A stretch of 64,000 bases of DNA from positions 11,904,318-11,968,317 of the forward strand of contig NC_133301.1 in NCBI RefSeq assembly GCF_005239225.2. The letters run 5' to 3'. A program made the translations under genes and the position numbers. Below, piece after piece: positions 1-12,056 of this stretch (position 1 is its first letter; every line of letters starts with the position of its first letter). Under the pieces are notes generated by a model. That model was not told where the DNA came from, made no database searches, and saw only the letters and a list, made by a program, of their open reading frames with translations. This stretch comes from Populus alba. Its lineage: Eukaryota; Streptophyta; Magnoliopsida; Malpighiales; Salicaceae.

Positions 1-938
1 GTCGCCTACATGATCTTTATTTTACAAGTTGGTTGTGCAATCACCCACGATAAAAGTAATTGTTTTGCATGATTATCCATATGAGTAGAGTACTCACTAT
101 ATCTACAACTGTACTATGCATCAAGCAAGTTTGTATGATTCTTAGATGCATAAATACTCATGAATCACTAAGAATGAATCATGCTCATTTTTAATTATAA
201 CACATTACATTCATTCTATATCCTTGCTAGCTTATACATCAAAAGGCCTTGTATTATATATAGGTGACTTGTTCTTTCCTTAGCTAAAAAACTAGAAACA
301 AGTGAGAATGTTTATGGAGGTTGTGTTAGCTGCCTAGGAGCAAATTAAGGCCTTACATGTTCCTCCACATGTGGCTCCATCACATACACCTCCTATTGCA
401 AACAAAAACTCTAGTTCGAGGAAAGAACAAGTAAAAATGACATGCAAAAACAAAAGGGAGAGTCGTCGTTGTTACATCTCACATAAAAATCACTCCCACC
501 ATCATGTAAAGCATTCATCAAGTGGATACTCCAAATGTGACAAAGGCAAGTCCAAGGACAAGTCAACATAGAGTCATCATTATCACCACTATCTTTTATC
601 AAGGACTCTTTTTAAAAGCTTTGGAAAAAAAAAAAAAAGACTTGGAATGAATCTTTTTTCATGATTATAAAGATCATTGGTGTGGAGGTGTACAACCCTC
701 TTAATGTGGGGGGGTTCTTTGTTAACTAAAAGAGTGTTTGACATTGGTTTTTTAAAAGATTTTATCACCATAAAAATAAACCTAAATAAATTAACAAGCT
801 CACAGATCTAAAAAAAAGGGTTCTTTATTAACTAAAAGAGACATGAGCAAAGCATGTGTCATAGCTTAAAGCTTATCATGTGAAATAGAGAGCTATATGC
901 AAAATCCTTCTGACCATGTTTTATGGGTCATCCTAGAT

Positions 939-1049
939 GTGGTACCATAACTTGGATCGCGAATCCATCAGTAACTTCAAAGATGTTTATGCAAAGTTCT
1001 TATCTCATTTTAGAATATCTAAAGGATTTAATGAGAAATGTTTAAAGTG
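939..1049 (+). mobile_element. Probable retrotransposon gag remnant
   Basis: One frame reads WYHNLDRESISNF followed by KDVYAKFLSHF. This fits the usual pattern of the plant retrotransposon gag domain (Trp-Tyr ... Ser-Ile-x-x-Phe-x-x-x-x-x-x-x-Phe-x-x-His-Phe). The frame is closed by a stop just upstream and by TGA just after 1049, so only a scrap remains. The family call rests on pattern memory, and the match is short. Confidence 0.4.
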
Positions 1050-1734
1050 AAAGGCTTACTTAAGCCAGTTGCTACAAGCACCTTGATTAATGGGGTCTAT
1101 GAACGGTCTTTATGAAAAAGATTATACACTTTTCAAAAAAAAAACCCTCATAAAAATTAAGTTAAATTAATGATCGATTTTATAAAATAGAGTTTTATTT
1201 TCTATGTAAAACAAATCAAGAGATAGATGATCAAAACACATTAAAAAAAAAAATAGTGACCTTTTCATAAAAGGCAAATAAAAGTTCTATTTGATTTCTC
1301 AAATTTATTTTTCTTGTTTTTCATCCCTATCCTTCTAGATTATTATTGTTTGGTCATAAACTTTATTTATTTTTGTCATGTCTCGGTCCTTGAAGATCAA
1401 AAGAGGAGGGAGAAAGTCAACAAAAAATTAAGAAGAGAGAAAGTTATTGGGTGGTTGGATTCTAACCAGTAATAACTTTGACATTGTGTTTGATTTTAAA
1501 AACAAATTAACGAAAGTGGTTTTCACCTTCAATAATAATAATAAAAAAAAGATACAGGCTTAAAAAGTTTTTTTTATGTTTTGTTTGATTTGGGTTTTTA
1601 AGAATATTTAAGGGTGTTTGAGGGTTTTCGGTAGGATTATTAAGCTTTCTATGATGATTTTTTTAATGTGTTTTCAAGTAAAAATAAATGAAAAATTAAT
1701 TTTTAAGGTCCAAATATGTTGGTTTTTTATTTTT

Positions 1735-2290
1735 CAGCCACTGGAGGTGGCTGGAGCTTGAACTAGGCAACAATAAGTCATTTGACTAAACAGATAACGT
1801 GTTTTAGTACGGATTAAAAAAAATAAACAGCATGTTATTCGCTTCTTTGAAGAGAGAGAGAGAGAAAAAAAGGCACCTGAGCTTTTTTTAAATCCAGGTG
1901 CAAGAGCTTGGCCTTCCAAGCTTGTGCGCTTAGCTTTTTAATTTATTATTATTTTATAATAAAATACTTTCCAATTAGGATTGTTAGAATAAAATTTAAA
2001 AAATCCTTCAAATATGCCTTACTTTTCAAATAAGATGTGAGATTTTAATTTTTTTTTCAATTAATTTATAAAACATCTATATAAATCTAATATGCAAAAT
2101 TTTATGTGAATGTTTTACATAATTTTATGAATACTCAATGAGAATAATTTGTTTTTTTATGTTAACTTTTTACATAATATTTTCAAATTAATTTGTTTTT
2201 AACTCTTTTGTACTTCTACATCATAATTATCCACAACATTTTTTTATTTTTTTTATTAAAATTTACTTTTCATGTGATGTAAAGTTTTAA
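1735..2290. repeat. Dispersed repeat, copy 1 (diverged)
   Basis: This stretch shares a series of landmarks, in the same order, with 3665-4170. They are a 'cacctgagctttt' segment, a 'ggccttc' segment, an 'attttataataaaatact' segment, 'ctaatatgca', and 'aatgagaata'. The two copies are diverged, with indels, so this is an old duplicated or dispersed element. No coding domain or terminal repeat was identified, and the boundaries are approximate. Confidence 0.5.
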
Positions 2291-3664
2291 TTTTTGAAAC
2301 TATTCTTGTAATAAAAAAAAACATAAGTATTTTGTAAAAAAAAAAAAAAAACATGGATAAGGTGTTGTTCTAGGATTTAGGCAATACAAACATTTAAAAG
2401 GGAGTGAATTATATATGTAAGGTAAAATTATAAATTAAATTTTGTATCTATAAGACTTTTCCAGGTGTTTAGAATGTTACTTTCACTTTCTACAATTTAG
2501 TTAAATGGGATAACAATTAAGTTCTTTATGAGGATTTTGTCAATTTACACCTAACCTTATTTTTGGATTATTACAAGTTAAACAAGGGTGTTATAGATTG
2601 TTTTTGAAAGGGAGTATGCTTAGATTTTTGTTTTAGGAGTTTCACTCTTCTTTTGGGTAAGTGAAAGGTTATTTATAGGCTTAGAAAAGAAACCAGTCAT
2701 TAAACACAATTTTCTACTAATTGACAAAATTGGTTAAACCATTTTATAATCGGTCATATTGTTTTGAGAATTAATCAAGCATTTTTAGAGTTGTTCAGAC
2801 CATTTTGAAGAACCTCAAAAGTTTATGGAAATTTTTCAAAAATAGCTAGACTAGTTTGAGAAACAATCTAATTGTTTCTCAAAATGATCTGATCATTTTA
2901 GCTATCGTCTTGCCATCTCCAAAACAACGAGACCATTTTGGTTATTGTCCAGATTTTATCTTATTTTTTTTGTTTTAGTCTTTTCATGGTTTTCTTTGAT
3001 TCTTTTAGGGTTGTTTAGGTTATGTGGACATTATAAAGTGTTCTAAATAAGTTTAGTGTTATTTGACAAAATTCTATGACAAATTTTGTTATAGATCACT
3101 ACATTACTTTATTTGAAAATTTTAATTTGATCTTTAAAATTTTTATTTTTTTACAATTTGATCCTATCTATGTTTTCTCGCATTTTGGTCCTTTAAAAAA
3201 GGAGAGAAACATTCAATTAACCATCTTTTTGCCACATAAAAGATCAATCTTGATATCATTAGGTTCGTCTTTACGAGAAGAATTGTACAAGGATGGTTTA
3301 GCCCTTTAATTATACTATAAAAAATATATCAAAAATCATAAAAATAAAATAAAATTAAATTCAATTTGATTTTGAGTTTTTTGATTGATTATAGGGAGTT
3401 TTGGGGTTTTAAATTTGATTGTTGAATTTCATATATATATATATTTTTTTCTTTTAAAAAAATATGTTCAAATTTGGATTTTAAGATCTAAAATACTCCA
3501 CTCCAATTTTTTGATCATAAAAGATGGGAAAAATTAGTTGAAGAGGATAACACCTTTTTTTTTTTATCATGGCGAACAATTTATTATCTATTCATTAAAA
3601 AAAAAAAAAAAAAAACGAGAAGTCATCCATAAAAAATATGCAAATACACATGTCTAGACTTTAT

Positions 3665-4170
3665 ATCCAAGCACACCTGAGCTTTTTACTATATGCCATG
3701 GGTTCGGCCTTGACCTTCTAGGCCCTACAACACCTAACTTTTTTTAACAAGCTAGGTGTGTGGGTTTAACATGATTCTTTTAGCCCTTCCTCTTTTTTCT
3801 TTAGTTAGTTAATTAATTATTTTTTTATTTTATAATAAAATACTCTTTAAATAAAATCGTTAACATTATATATGAAAAATGACCTGATTTGGTCATAAGT
3901 TTCAATTAAGAATAGAGTATCTTATGGTAATATTAATAATTATATTATGATATATAATATATATTAACCTAATATGCATAATTGTTTTTAAAAATTTGCT
4001 CATGAATATTTAATGAGAATAAAATATCTTATTTTTTATTTTTATTATCAGGTTTTTTATATTAGTTTTCTCACATTAATTCTTCTTTTTGTTTTTTTAT
4101 ATGGCTGTGTTAAAATTGTTTAGACAAGGTTTTTTGATCTTTTTATTGAAACTTGTTTATCATGATGATT
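3665..4170. repeat. Dispersed repeat, copy 2 (diverged)
   Basis: This is the second copy of the repeat at 1735-2290, with the same landmark segments in the same order and orientation. Boundaries are approximate. A related 'gcctaagcttgaggcttgg' style segment at about 20600-20665 may be a third, shorter relative. Confidence 0.5.
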
Positions 4171-5014
4171 TTTTTAAATAAACATGCTTATAATTAAAAA
4201 AAATCATCAAAATAAAAAGAAATTCTTTAATAAAGAATAAACATTTGATTAAAAGAATGCATAATCTCTTCTCAGTTTAAATCATTAAAAGTCTTATAAA
4301 TATTTATTCTAATTGACTTGAATTTTTATTCCAAAAAAATCATACTACTTATAAAGATGATATTTTTTATAAAAATAAATTTATCAATAAAAGAGGATTT
4401 TTACTATAGAAATATATTTTTTTTTCTTTATTGCAAATATTTATTTTAATTACTATAAAATTTAAATATAAAAAAAATTCTACGAACAATGCACTTAATG
4501 AAAAACATTTTTTGGAATCATTCTCATTTTTTTTGTTTTTGAAATTTAAAAATCACTTAATGAACAATGTACTTAATGATTTTTTTTTTTTAATGAAAAA
4601 TCATCTCAATCTAATAAATTTTAATTTAAAAACCTTAACAATTTAAGTGATTTTTACAATAATAGTAGGATTGTCTAAAAAAACAAAAATTAAAATTTGC
4701 TGATACCATTTTATAATTTGACGTTAATGTTTCTGAACAATATTAGATCGTATCCTTATGGACCGAAATTTAATTTGAAAGAGTAACACATATAAATAAA
4801 TAATTAAAACATATCCTTAATTTGTTTGTAAAATCTTGAATTAGGAAAATATCCCACAACTGAATTTGGTGAAAAGAAAAAACCGTTTACAGTTGAGGAT
4901 CCACTTCCAGCAAGAGGAGAAAAGGAATATCCTTGCACTAGTAGTTGTGGACTTGTAGTAGAAAACTTGTACTAATACAAGAGAAAACCAAAAATTAAGT
5001 GTTGGGAGAAGATC

Positions 5015-8000
5015 ATGTTGTTAACTGTGAGAGAAGCATGTCCTTGCTCGCCAATTAGCTTCAACCTCTCTCGTATCAACCCCACAAGAGCCTCTCAAAG
5101 ACTCAAAACATCAGTTTGCAGAGCCAGCTTCTCTGTCCAGCCAAAACCCAACACCAAGTCGTGGAACACTACCCTTAACGCCAATAGGTACTTCTTTTTG
5201 CTTTTTCAGGGACACCCTTTTGTGTTTTTTCACTTATTGTCATTTGGTTCCTTCAATTTAGATTTCTGTACCTTTATCCAAAATGCGTTTTGTTTGTTTG
5301 TTGGTAATTTGGTCTCTCTTTACGTCAATTTGTCTGTCCCATGCATTGCCTGGCAAGGGGAATAATAATTTGAAAAGGCTTTTTCTTGGTTTCTTGAGCT
5401 ATAGGTGGTGGTGATGTTGTTATTCAATATAAAAAGCTTTCTGATCGTGTTATGGTTCTTCTACTGTGTGTGTGTGTGTTTGTCTGGATCGAATGGACAT
5501 TTAGGAGAAGCGAGGGAAATGAAAATTGTTCATAATAGGACTACGGGTGCTGGGTGTAAACCAAAAGAACCCAAATTGAAAAGGCAAGGTGCATATGTTC
5601 GATCAAAATTGGAGATTGAAATGAATCGATAATCGCTAGAGTTGTATAACGGCGATACTTTCTGAGAGGTTTAGACACGAGCAGCTAGAAGTTGTTCACA
5701 ACCAATGTCAGTTCAACTTGGTGTGCAATGTTGATTTGTGAAAAGCCAGGTTTATCTGCTAAGATTTCGTACTGAAATGTGTAAGAAATTAGCTTTTTTA
5801 GGTCAACAATCCTGCAGTTTCTTGTAGCCATCAAAGTGGGGGTTGTTTGAAGGAGAAACGTAGTGTTTGTACTTAAAAACTCCAAATAACTCCCCTCTAA
5901 CTAGGCTTGGTACCATCCCCTGTTATGATTGAAGATGTTCTGCTTGATTTTCATTCTTACTTCCATAATTCCCATTTCCTCCTTGGAAATTAAGCAGCAT
6001 ATTTCTGCGTTTTGAAAAATCAATCATTACATGTCTTAAATGGAAGCTAAGGTAATGTAGCTCCTAGTTTCTGTCATTGCTCTTTGAATCAGGCAAACCA
6101 TACTCTTACCGAATTTAACTTTTACTGCCTAGTTTAAGGCCTTGAACTTTTCATTTCAGTAAGCTCTAAAGATGTCTAGGTTTTAATAGTTGTTTTTTCA
6201 TTTGGAAATTATTCCATTCAAAATTTCCCCACCTAACATTTTCCTATAAATGTTTAGTTTTCTGTTGTTGTAATCTCTCTCTCTAGCTGACTTGAATTCC
6301 TTTGTAACCGTGATTGCTCCAGTTTTGATCCCTTGGGTATTAATTCAAATGTACCATCCAGTCTAAATGCTTCCTGGGAAAGTCTTCTAGCCTTCTTATC
6401 GCCAATATTTGAGAGTGCTTCGAGTACAAAAAAAGATAAGCGAGGAGTTGCAGGTCTGTTTCTGGCTTAATGTCTTATGATATTCAAGTTGCAAATGTAT
6501 TTTTTATCTCCTAGCAATTGAGTGGGATGCTTTGACTCTTGGCAGCTGCAATCGAGGACAGTTCCATTGATTTTGGTGATTTCTTCGAAGGCCCATTACC
6601 AGGAAAATTTCTCAAGCTTTTGGGGTTTCTGGCTCTATCCCGTCTTGGGATATATATACCCCTTGGGTGGGGTAAATCAGGAGGCATTCGCTGGAAATTT
6701 AGATCAGAATAGCTTATTGAGCACTTTGGATTCACTTTCTGGGGGAGGCATTGGTAGACTTGGAATATGTTCACTAGGAATTGTTCCCTTTATCAATGCC
6801 CAGATTGTGTTTCAGCTTCTTGCTCAAATTTATCCCAAGTTGCAAGATCTTCAGAAGAGAGAAGGTGAAGCAGGAAGAAAGAAAATTTTTCAGTATACTC
6901 GGCATGCTTCAGTTGGTTTCGCAAATAGTACAGGTAAGCAGCTCAATGTTCACCTGAATAATGTATTAGCTAACATGAACCTAGATTCATCACATAACCC
7001 GCTAAGTGTTGTTCCAAAAATAATTTTGTAACGTTTTGTAGTTGCTAAAATTTGTGATTGTCATATATATTTAGGTCAGATCTTTTGTTAAGATGTGAAA
7101 AGAAAAACCATTAACACATCTATTAGTACTTCAGTCAACAAAGTTATAGTTGTGAATTATGAGATCAATTTATTGCAAAGTAATTTTCGGAGTCTGAATA
7201 TACAAACTAGTAGCATATTACAAGTACTTGTCATATAGCAGCATCACGTATCTGTCTGTGAAGGTGTTGAACATTAAATATCTTGCATTTGAAACTCTTA
7301 AAAACAGTTGATGTTCTCAACAGAGTACCTGGAAATGTATTCTACAAAATGATGCCAAGTTATTTTTTGTTTTCTATGACAGGCAATTGGTCAGGTTCTT
7401 TACCTCCGTCCTTACGTTGATGACTTTAACACACAGTGGGTTCTAACATCTGTTACTTTATTGACACTTGGCTCTGTGTTTACAACTTACATTGGAGAAC
7501 GAATTTCCGATCTAAAACTTGGAAATGGTACATCGCTTTTGATATTTACAAGTATTATTTCCTACTTGCCGGCATCTTTTGGTCGGACTGCTGCAGAGGC
7601 ATTTCAGGATGGTAACTATGTTGGACTTGGCACCATCATCTTTTCGTTCTTCCTATTAGTTCTTGGTATTGTCTATGTTCAGGTAATTGTTAACCAATTT
7701 TTTGATAAAACTTGATTTTGTGGAAGAAACAAAATTTTAATGAATATTACAACAAAGGATTTCAGGAGGCAGAAAGAAAGATTCCACTCAACTATGCCTC
7801 AAGATATACCAGCAGAAGTGGTGGGCTTCAAAAATCTGCTTATCTACCCTTTAAGGTTTGTATTTTATGCTCTTGTATCATGTATTTTAAATTCTATGAA
7901 TTTGAAATCTTTGATTTGACTCATTCCTATTCAGAATGCTTTGTTGGTCAATTTCCTGATATGTACCTTTATTTTCAACTAGGAGTAATTAACTAGTCAT

Positions 8001-11000
8001 TTTCTCACACTTGGACAAAATTAAGAACAAAGTCCCCAAATTTCGATGTTAGAACTATGCCAATGTATTTGTATCTATGATTGGGTATAGCCATTGACCT
8101 GGCTTTGATATGATATTTTTCCGATTAAGCATATCAACTGCATGGGTTCTGTCATTCATGATGATAATCTTCATAACAGAGTGCCTCAAATGGGTTCCTC
8201 TGTCAATTCCAAAACTTATAGAACTTCAGTTATCATAAAAGTAAGAGCAGCTCGATGCTCACTAATGAGAATAATTGAAGGTGAAATTACCTCTTCAACT
8301 TGAACAGAAAAATTTATCCATAGAAGATGAGGGGAAATGCCATACCTCTTTCTTTGGGAGGATCAAGGGTCAAAAGCCTGGCTTTTTTGAGGAATGCATA
8401 TTGTTTAAAAATCCTTCTGTGGAGACATGATCTTTGGAAGGACAATTTTAGCTTGTTACCCACTTGCTTTACTGCTTGTGTATAAAGAGAGGCAATCAAT
8501 GATGAATTCATGCATTCCACGTCACCCCTTTGCACCCTTGGATCTCTTTCAGAAACAATCAAGCTAATCTCATTTGATTTCCTGTTTGTGCAGGAGTGTC
8601 TTGTTTATCTTGTTACTTGTATTTTCTTTATTTTTCTCGGTAAAGTTCTCTTCTTCCGTCAAAAGAAAAAAATTACCATCTTATTACTTTCATAATTTCC
8701 CCACATATCAGCAATGGAAACTCTTGCATCATTGGGTTCTTGCTCTTTGAGAAATTGGTGTTACCTTGAGCCTCTTACTATTAGATTAGTTTTAGCTCTC
8801 TAGAAAAGAGGGAAAACAGAGACCTTGCTGTTACTTCAGCATCGTTAGTTCAACTTACAGAACTCTTATTCTCCAACTCCCTAACAGTGAGAAATAACAA
8901 GCATTATTGAATAATGTTTGATGATAGTATGTTAATCTATGACCTCAATAGGACTACCTTTGACATTCAAAAGTTACGGCTGATGATTTGTCTTCCAAAT
9001 ATTTTTGTTCTGTGAAACTTATGCATGATCTCACCACCTTAAGCTATGAGCCTGAGCATATTCCCACGGCATGGGATGTAATACAGAATCCAGTATTGAA
9101 AGAATCCTGGGGAGGAAATGAAGATGATTATCATACAATTTACATACTATGTTATGTATCTTGCATGCACACCTCTTTAATTGAGTTGTGATGAGATGGC
9201 TTCCTGTGGTTGTCTGTCTTCCATTCAGGTTTAATTTGTCTTTATTTTCATATCATGCTTTCATTGAGCAGGTAAATAGTTCTGGGGTGATGCCAATTAT
9301 CTTTTCTACGTCATCATTGGCTCTTCCTGGGACCTTAGCGCGGTTCACTGGAATATCTGCACTGAAGAAAGCTGCATTGGCTTTGAACCCAGGAGGTGAG
9401 CATTTGCTACTTTGGCTGGTTGTGTTAAAAATGACAGGATGTTAGTTGATTGGAAACAGTTTCTTTGCACAAACAAAATTATTGATTATCAACCTAGTTG
9501 AAATGAGCCTTACCCAGGTTTTGGAAGCTATTTTTCTCTGTGCTCATTTGAGGGCCTTGTCATGGTGCTTAAATTGCTCAAATACTCTTGACTGTTTACC
9601 ATCAACTCAGCTTACTCCCAAACCAATTCAATGTTTATGGTAGGATGCTGTGCTCTGTCTTCCTTCCTGTCTTAGTATGGTGATTGAGGCTCTGTTTCAG
9701 GGTTACCTTAGGGTGGGGTAGGATGGGTGGCTGTTTATCTAGCCCCTTATTTTACTTCAGAGTTGTAATGTTGTGTAATCCAGGAACCAAACCATTGATA
9801 GTAACTGCATGAGATGGAATACAAGAAAATAGAAGAAAAGAATTTGCCATCAATAACTTTAATTTGGTGGGTTCTGCTTTCTTTGTCGGTGTAAAACAAA
9901 TAGATCTAGTTTAAACTAACTGGATAAATGTTTGCAGGTTCTTTCTATCTCCCAACCAATATCCTATTAATAGCGTTCTTCAACTATTACTACACCTTCC
10001 TTCAATTAGACCCCGATGATGTGAGTGAACAGTTGAAGCGCCAAGGTGCATCAATTCCACTTGTACGACCGGGTAAAAGTACCGCTGCTTTTCTTAAAAC
10101 AGTAAGTTTCTTTCTTTCTTATGAAATGTGTATTGTTTGCATTATAAACCTGAATGCTGAATCGATAAATGAACCATACATGAAACATCCTATCATGACT
10201 AGAACCTCAGGTATTTGTTACATGAATTCTAGACCATACTATCTGATACAGGAGTTTGAATTGGTGCATCAAAATACATCAAAATGGCCAATTACTGAGC
10301 AATCTTAGTATTTATCATATGAAGTAGTCAATCGCACAATCTACAAATGTTCTACTTCTTACGAAAAACTTAATCTCACCTCTCACCCTTATCTTTTATT
10401 TGCTTATTTTGAACTTTATGAACTCTTCTGGCCAGTTTCATTCACGAGTTCTTGGATGTTCAATAGAAGCAGGCCAGGTCTTTTAGCGATCAACCTCCTT
10501 GCTACACCTTTGTATCAGTGATCTCTTTCTGTGGAATTGCCTATATGATTACTATGTTAAGCATAATGGCCCCTTTCATTTCCATGGATGTCTAGACACC
10601 CCTTAATATATTTCATGCATAGCTGAAACACCTTTGGAATAGTGTTCCACAAGAGCTACATAAGCCCTTTCATCTCTACTGTTTCAGAATCCAGATAATC
10701 CTTTTCACTGAGGGCTACATAAAGTTGATCGTCTAATGCTATGCAGAAGTTGCTAGAAGATTTTATCATTGCATGTGTAAAGTTTTAGTGCGAGCCTTAA
10801 GTTTTGTTGAGCTAATGATTCTTGGACTCGGTATTTATACTAAAATGGTTGTCATGCAGGTTCTTAGCCGCATATCTGTTCTGGGTTCTGCCTTTTTGGC
10901 TATCCTGGCTGCTGGTCCTTCTGTGATTGAACAAATCTCACACTTGACTGCATTTCGAGGATTTGCTGGCACTTCCGTCCTGATTCTAGTTGGTTGTGCA

Positions 11001-11090
11001 ACAGACACTGCAAGAAAAGTTCAAGCAGAAATAATATCCCAGAAGTACAAGAACATTGAGTTTTATGACATTGACAGGTATGGTCCATAA
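5015..11090 (+). CDS. SCY2: Plastid SecY-type translocase subunit SCY2, with two apparent frame breaks in exon 3
   Basis: Eight exons fit: 5015-5187, 6323-6453, 6546-6933, 7383-7682, 7766-7855, 9272-9395, 9938-10101 and 10860-11090. All introns are GT-AG. The product is a ten-span SecY-family channel protein. SCY2 belongs to the second plastid Sec system (with SECA2 and SECE2), which inserts proteins into plastid envelope membranes. The N terminus (MLLTVREACPCS..., rich in Ser, Arg and Asn) suits a plastid transit peptide. SecY hallmarks include LSRLGIYIPLGG, GICSLGIVPFINAQIVFQLL, FQYTRHAS, YLRPYV, SGVMPIIFS, LDPDDVSEQLKRQGASIPL and AFRGFAGTSVLILVG near the C terminus. Exon 3 needs two one-base corrections, near 6659-6667 and at 6923-6925, to read through; every other exon is clean. 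With both corrected the protein is about 532 residues. Whether the breaks are assembly errors or true decay cannot be told here. The SCY2 identification itself is strong. Confidence 0.9.
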
Positions 11091-12056
11091 AAGGATGACA
11101 AAGAATGGGAAAGACAGGTCTTTGGATTGTATTCTAGGGACATGGCGCAGTATGATCACATTTCATCTGAGATGTCATGCGATATATAGCTTGCCATTTT
11201 GTATCTAGGTTTCTGGCCTGTGTATTTTACCTTTTTTATTATTGATTTAGGATGTAACTTGTACATAATGCTGCATCACGTCCAGAATCACGTCAGAGTT
11301 CCCTAATTTTATTATTTTCTAAGAACATAACCTAAACTCCATTCACATTGTTTCCTTGCTAGTTTCTGCAGTGCACGCAATAGAAGACATGAATTGCCGA
11401 AGTTTTTCGTTTCTCCAGAGTTGTGCCCCCAGCATTTGTACCATAGTCATTCTTGTAGCTTGTCTTTGGCATTTCAGGAAGAGACTTCATCTGACATAAC
11501 TAGTTTCTAAATCAATCAACAGCTCCCTGTTTCTGTCAAATTTTTTAGTTCCATTTTGAAAGAACATGTGGCTGTGTTTGAAACAGTCTACTCGAGCAGC
11601 TCTAAAGTCTGAAACGTGACATTAACTTGTCCAGATTGATCATAGCCACCACTATAAATGGCACTTTGAAGTTTGTCTCACAGCACAAACTGGCACTTAC
11701 CTGACCATATTTAATATACTCAAGAGGATGTGGTCAAATATACAAATGATACAAGCTTGAGTCCGTGTATTTTGCAATCCATGGTACAGCCAAATGGATA
11801 CAAGGACCAATTTGAAAGATAGATAGAGCACGCAAATTCCATGGCTCATTAATCACCTCTGATGAGGGCATAATCTAATAAAATATACAATTACAGGACC
11901 AATTCTAGAAAATCCAATCCCACCCCTGTTCTCCTCCCTCTCGTACGAGTGCGACCTTGGATTCCATCAGCTGGAAAGTTCTCTGACAAGCATGTGAAAC
12001 TAATTTGACCATAGTAGAGACACTAGTTGGTATCATATATTAGACTGCTTCAAACA
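11091..12056. other. Convergent intergenic space between SCY2 and the channel gene
   Basis: The two genes face each other, with 966 bases between their stop codons. This space should hold both 3' untranslated regions and polyadenylation sites. I see no further gene. Confidence 0.7.

Larger units (their letters stand above)
1..5014. other. AT-rich intergenic DNA with repeat debris
   Basis: There is no open reading frame here that I recognise as a functional gene. The stretch is AT-rich with many A and T runs. A small gag-like scrap (939-1049) and two diverged copies of one repeat (about 1735-2290 and 3665-4170) are listed separately. A reading frame at 371-571 (+) is rich in Lys, Ser and His and looks like low-complexity or element-derived sequence, not a gene. 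The last 150 bases before 5015 should hold the SCY2 leader, but I see no convincing core promoter motif there. Confidence 0.6.

Noticed and set aside
371..571. 66-codon frame rich in Lys, Ser and His near the left edge
   Set aside because: Low-complexity composition, no start context or family match, surrounded by repeat DNA. Possibly element-derived, but not supportable as a gene.
3076..3309. 77-codon frame in AT-rich DNA
   Set aside because: Its wording ('tttgatcctatc', 'cattttggtcct') matches a noncoding repeat style common in this genome, so the frame is chance.
6511..6774. Minus-strand 87-codon frame
   Set aside because: Shadow of SCY2 exon 3 on the opposite strand.
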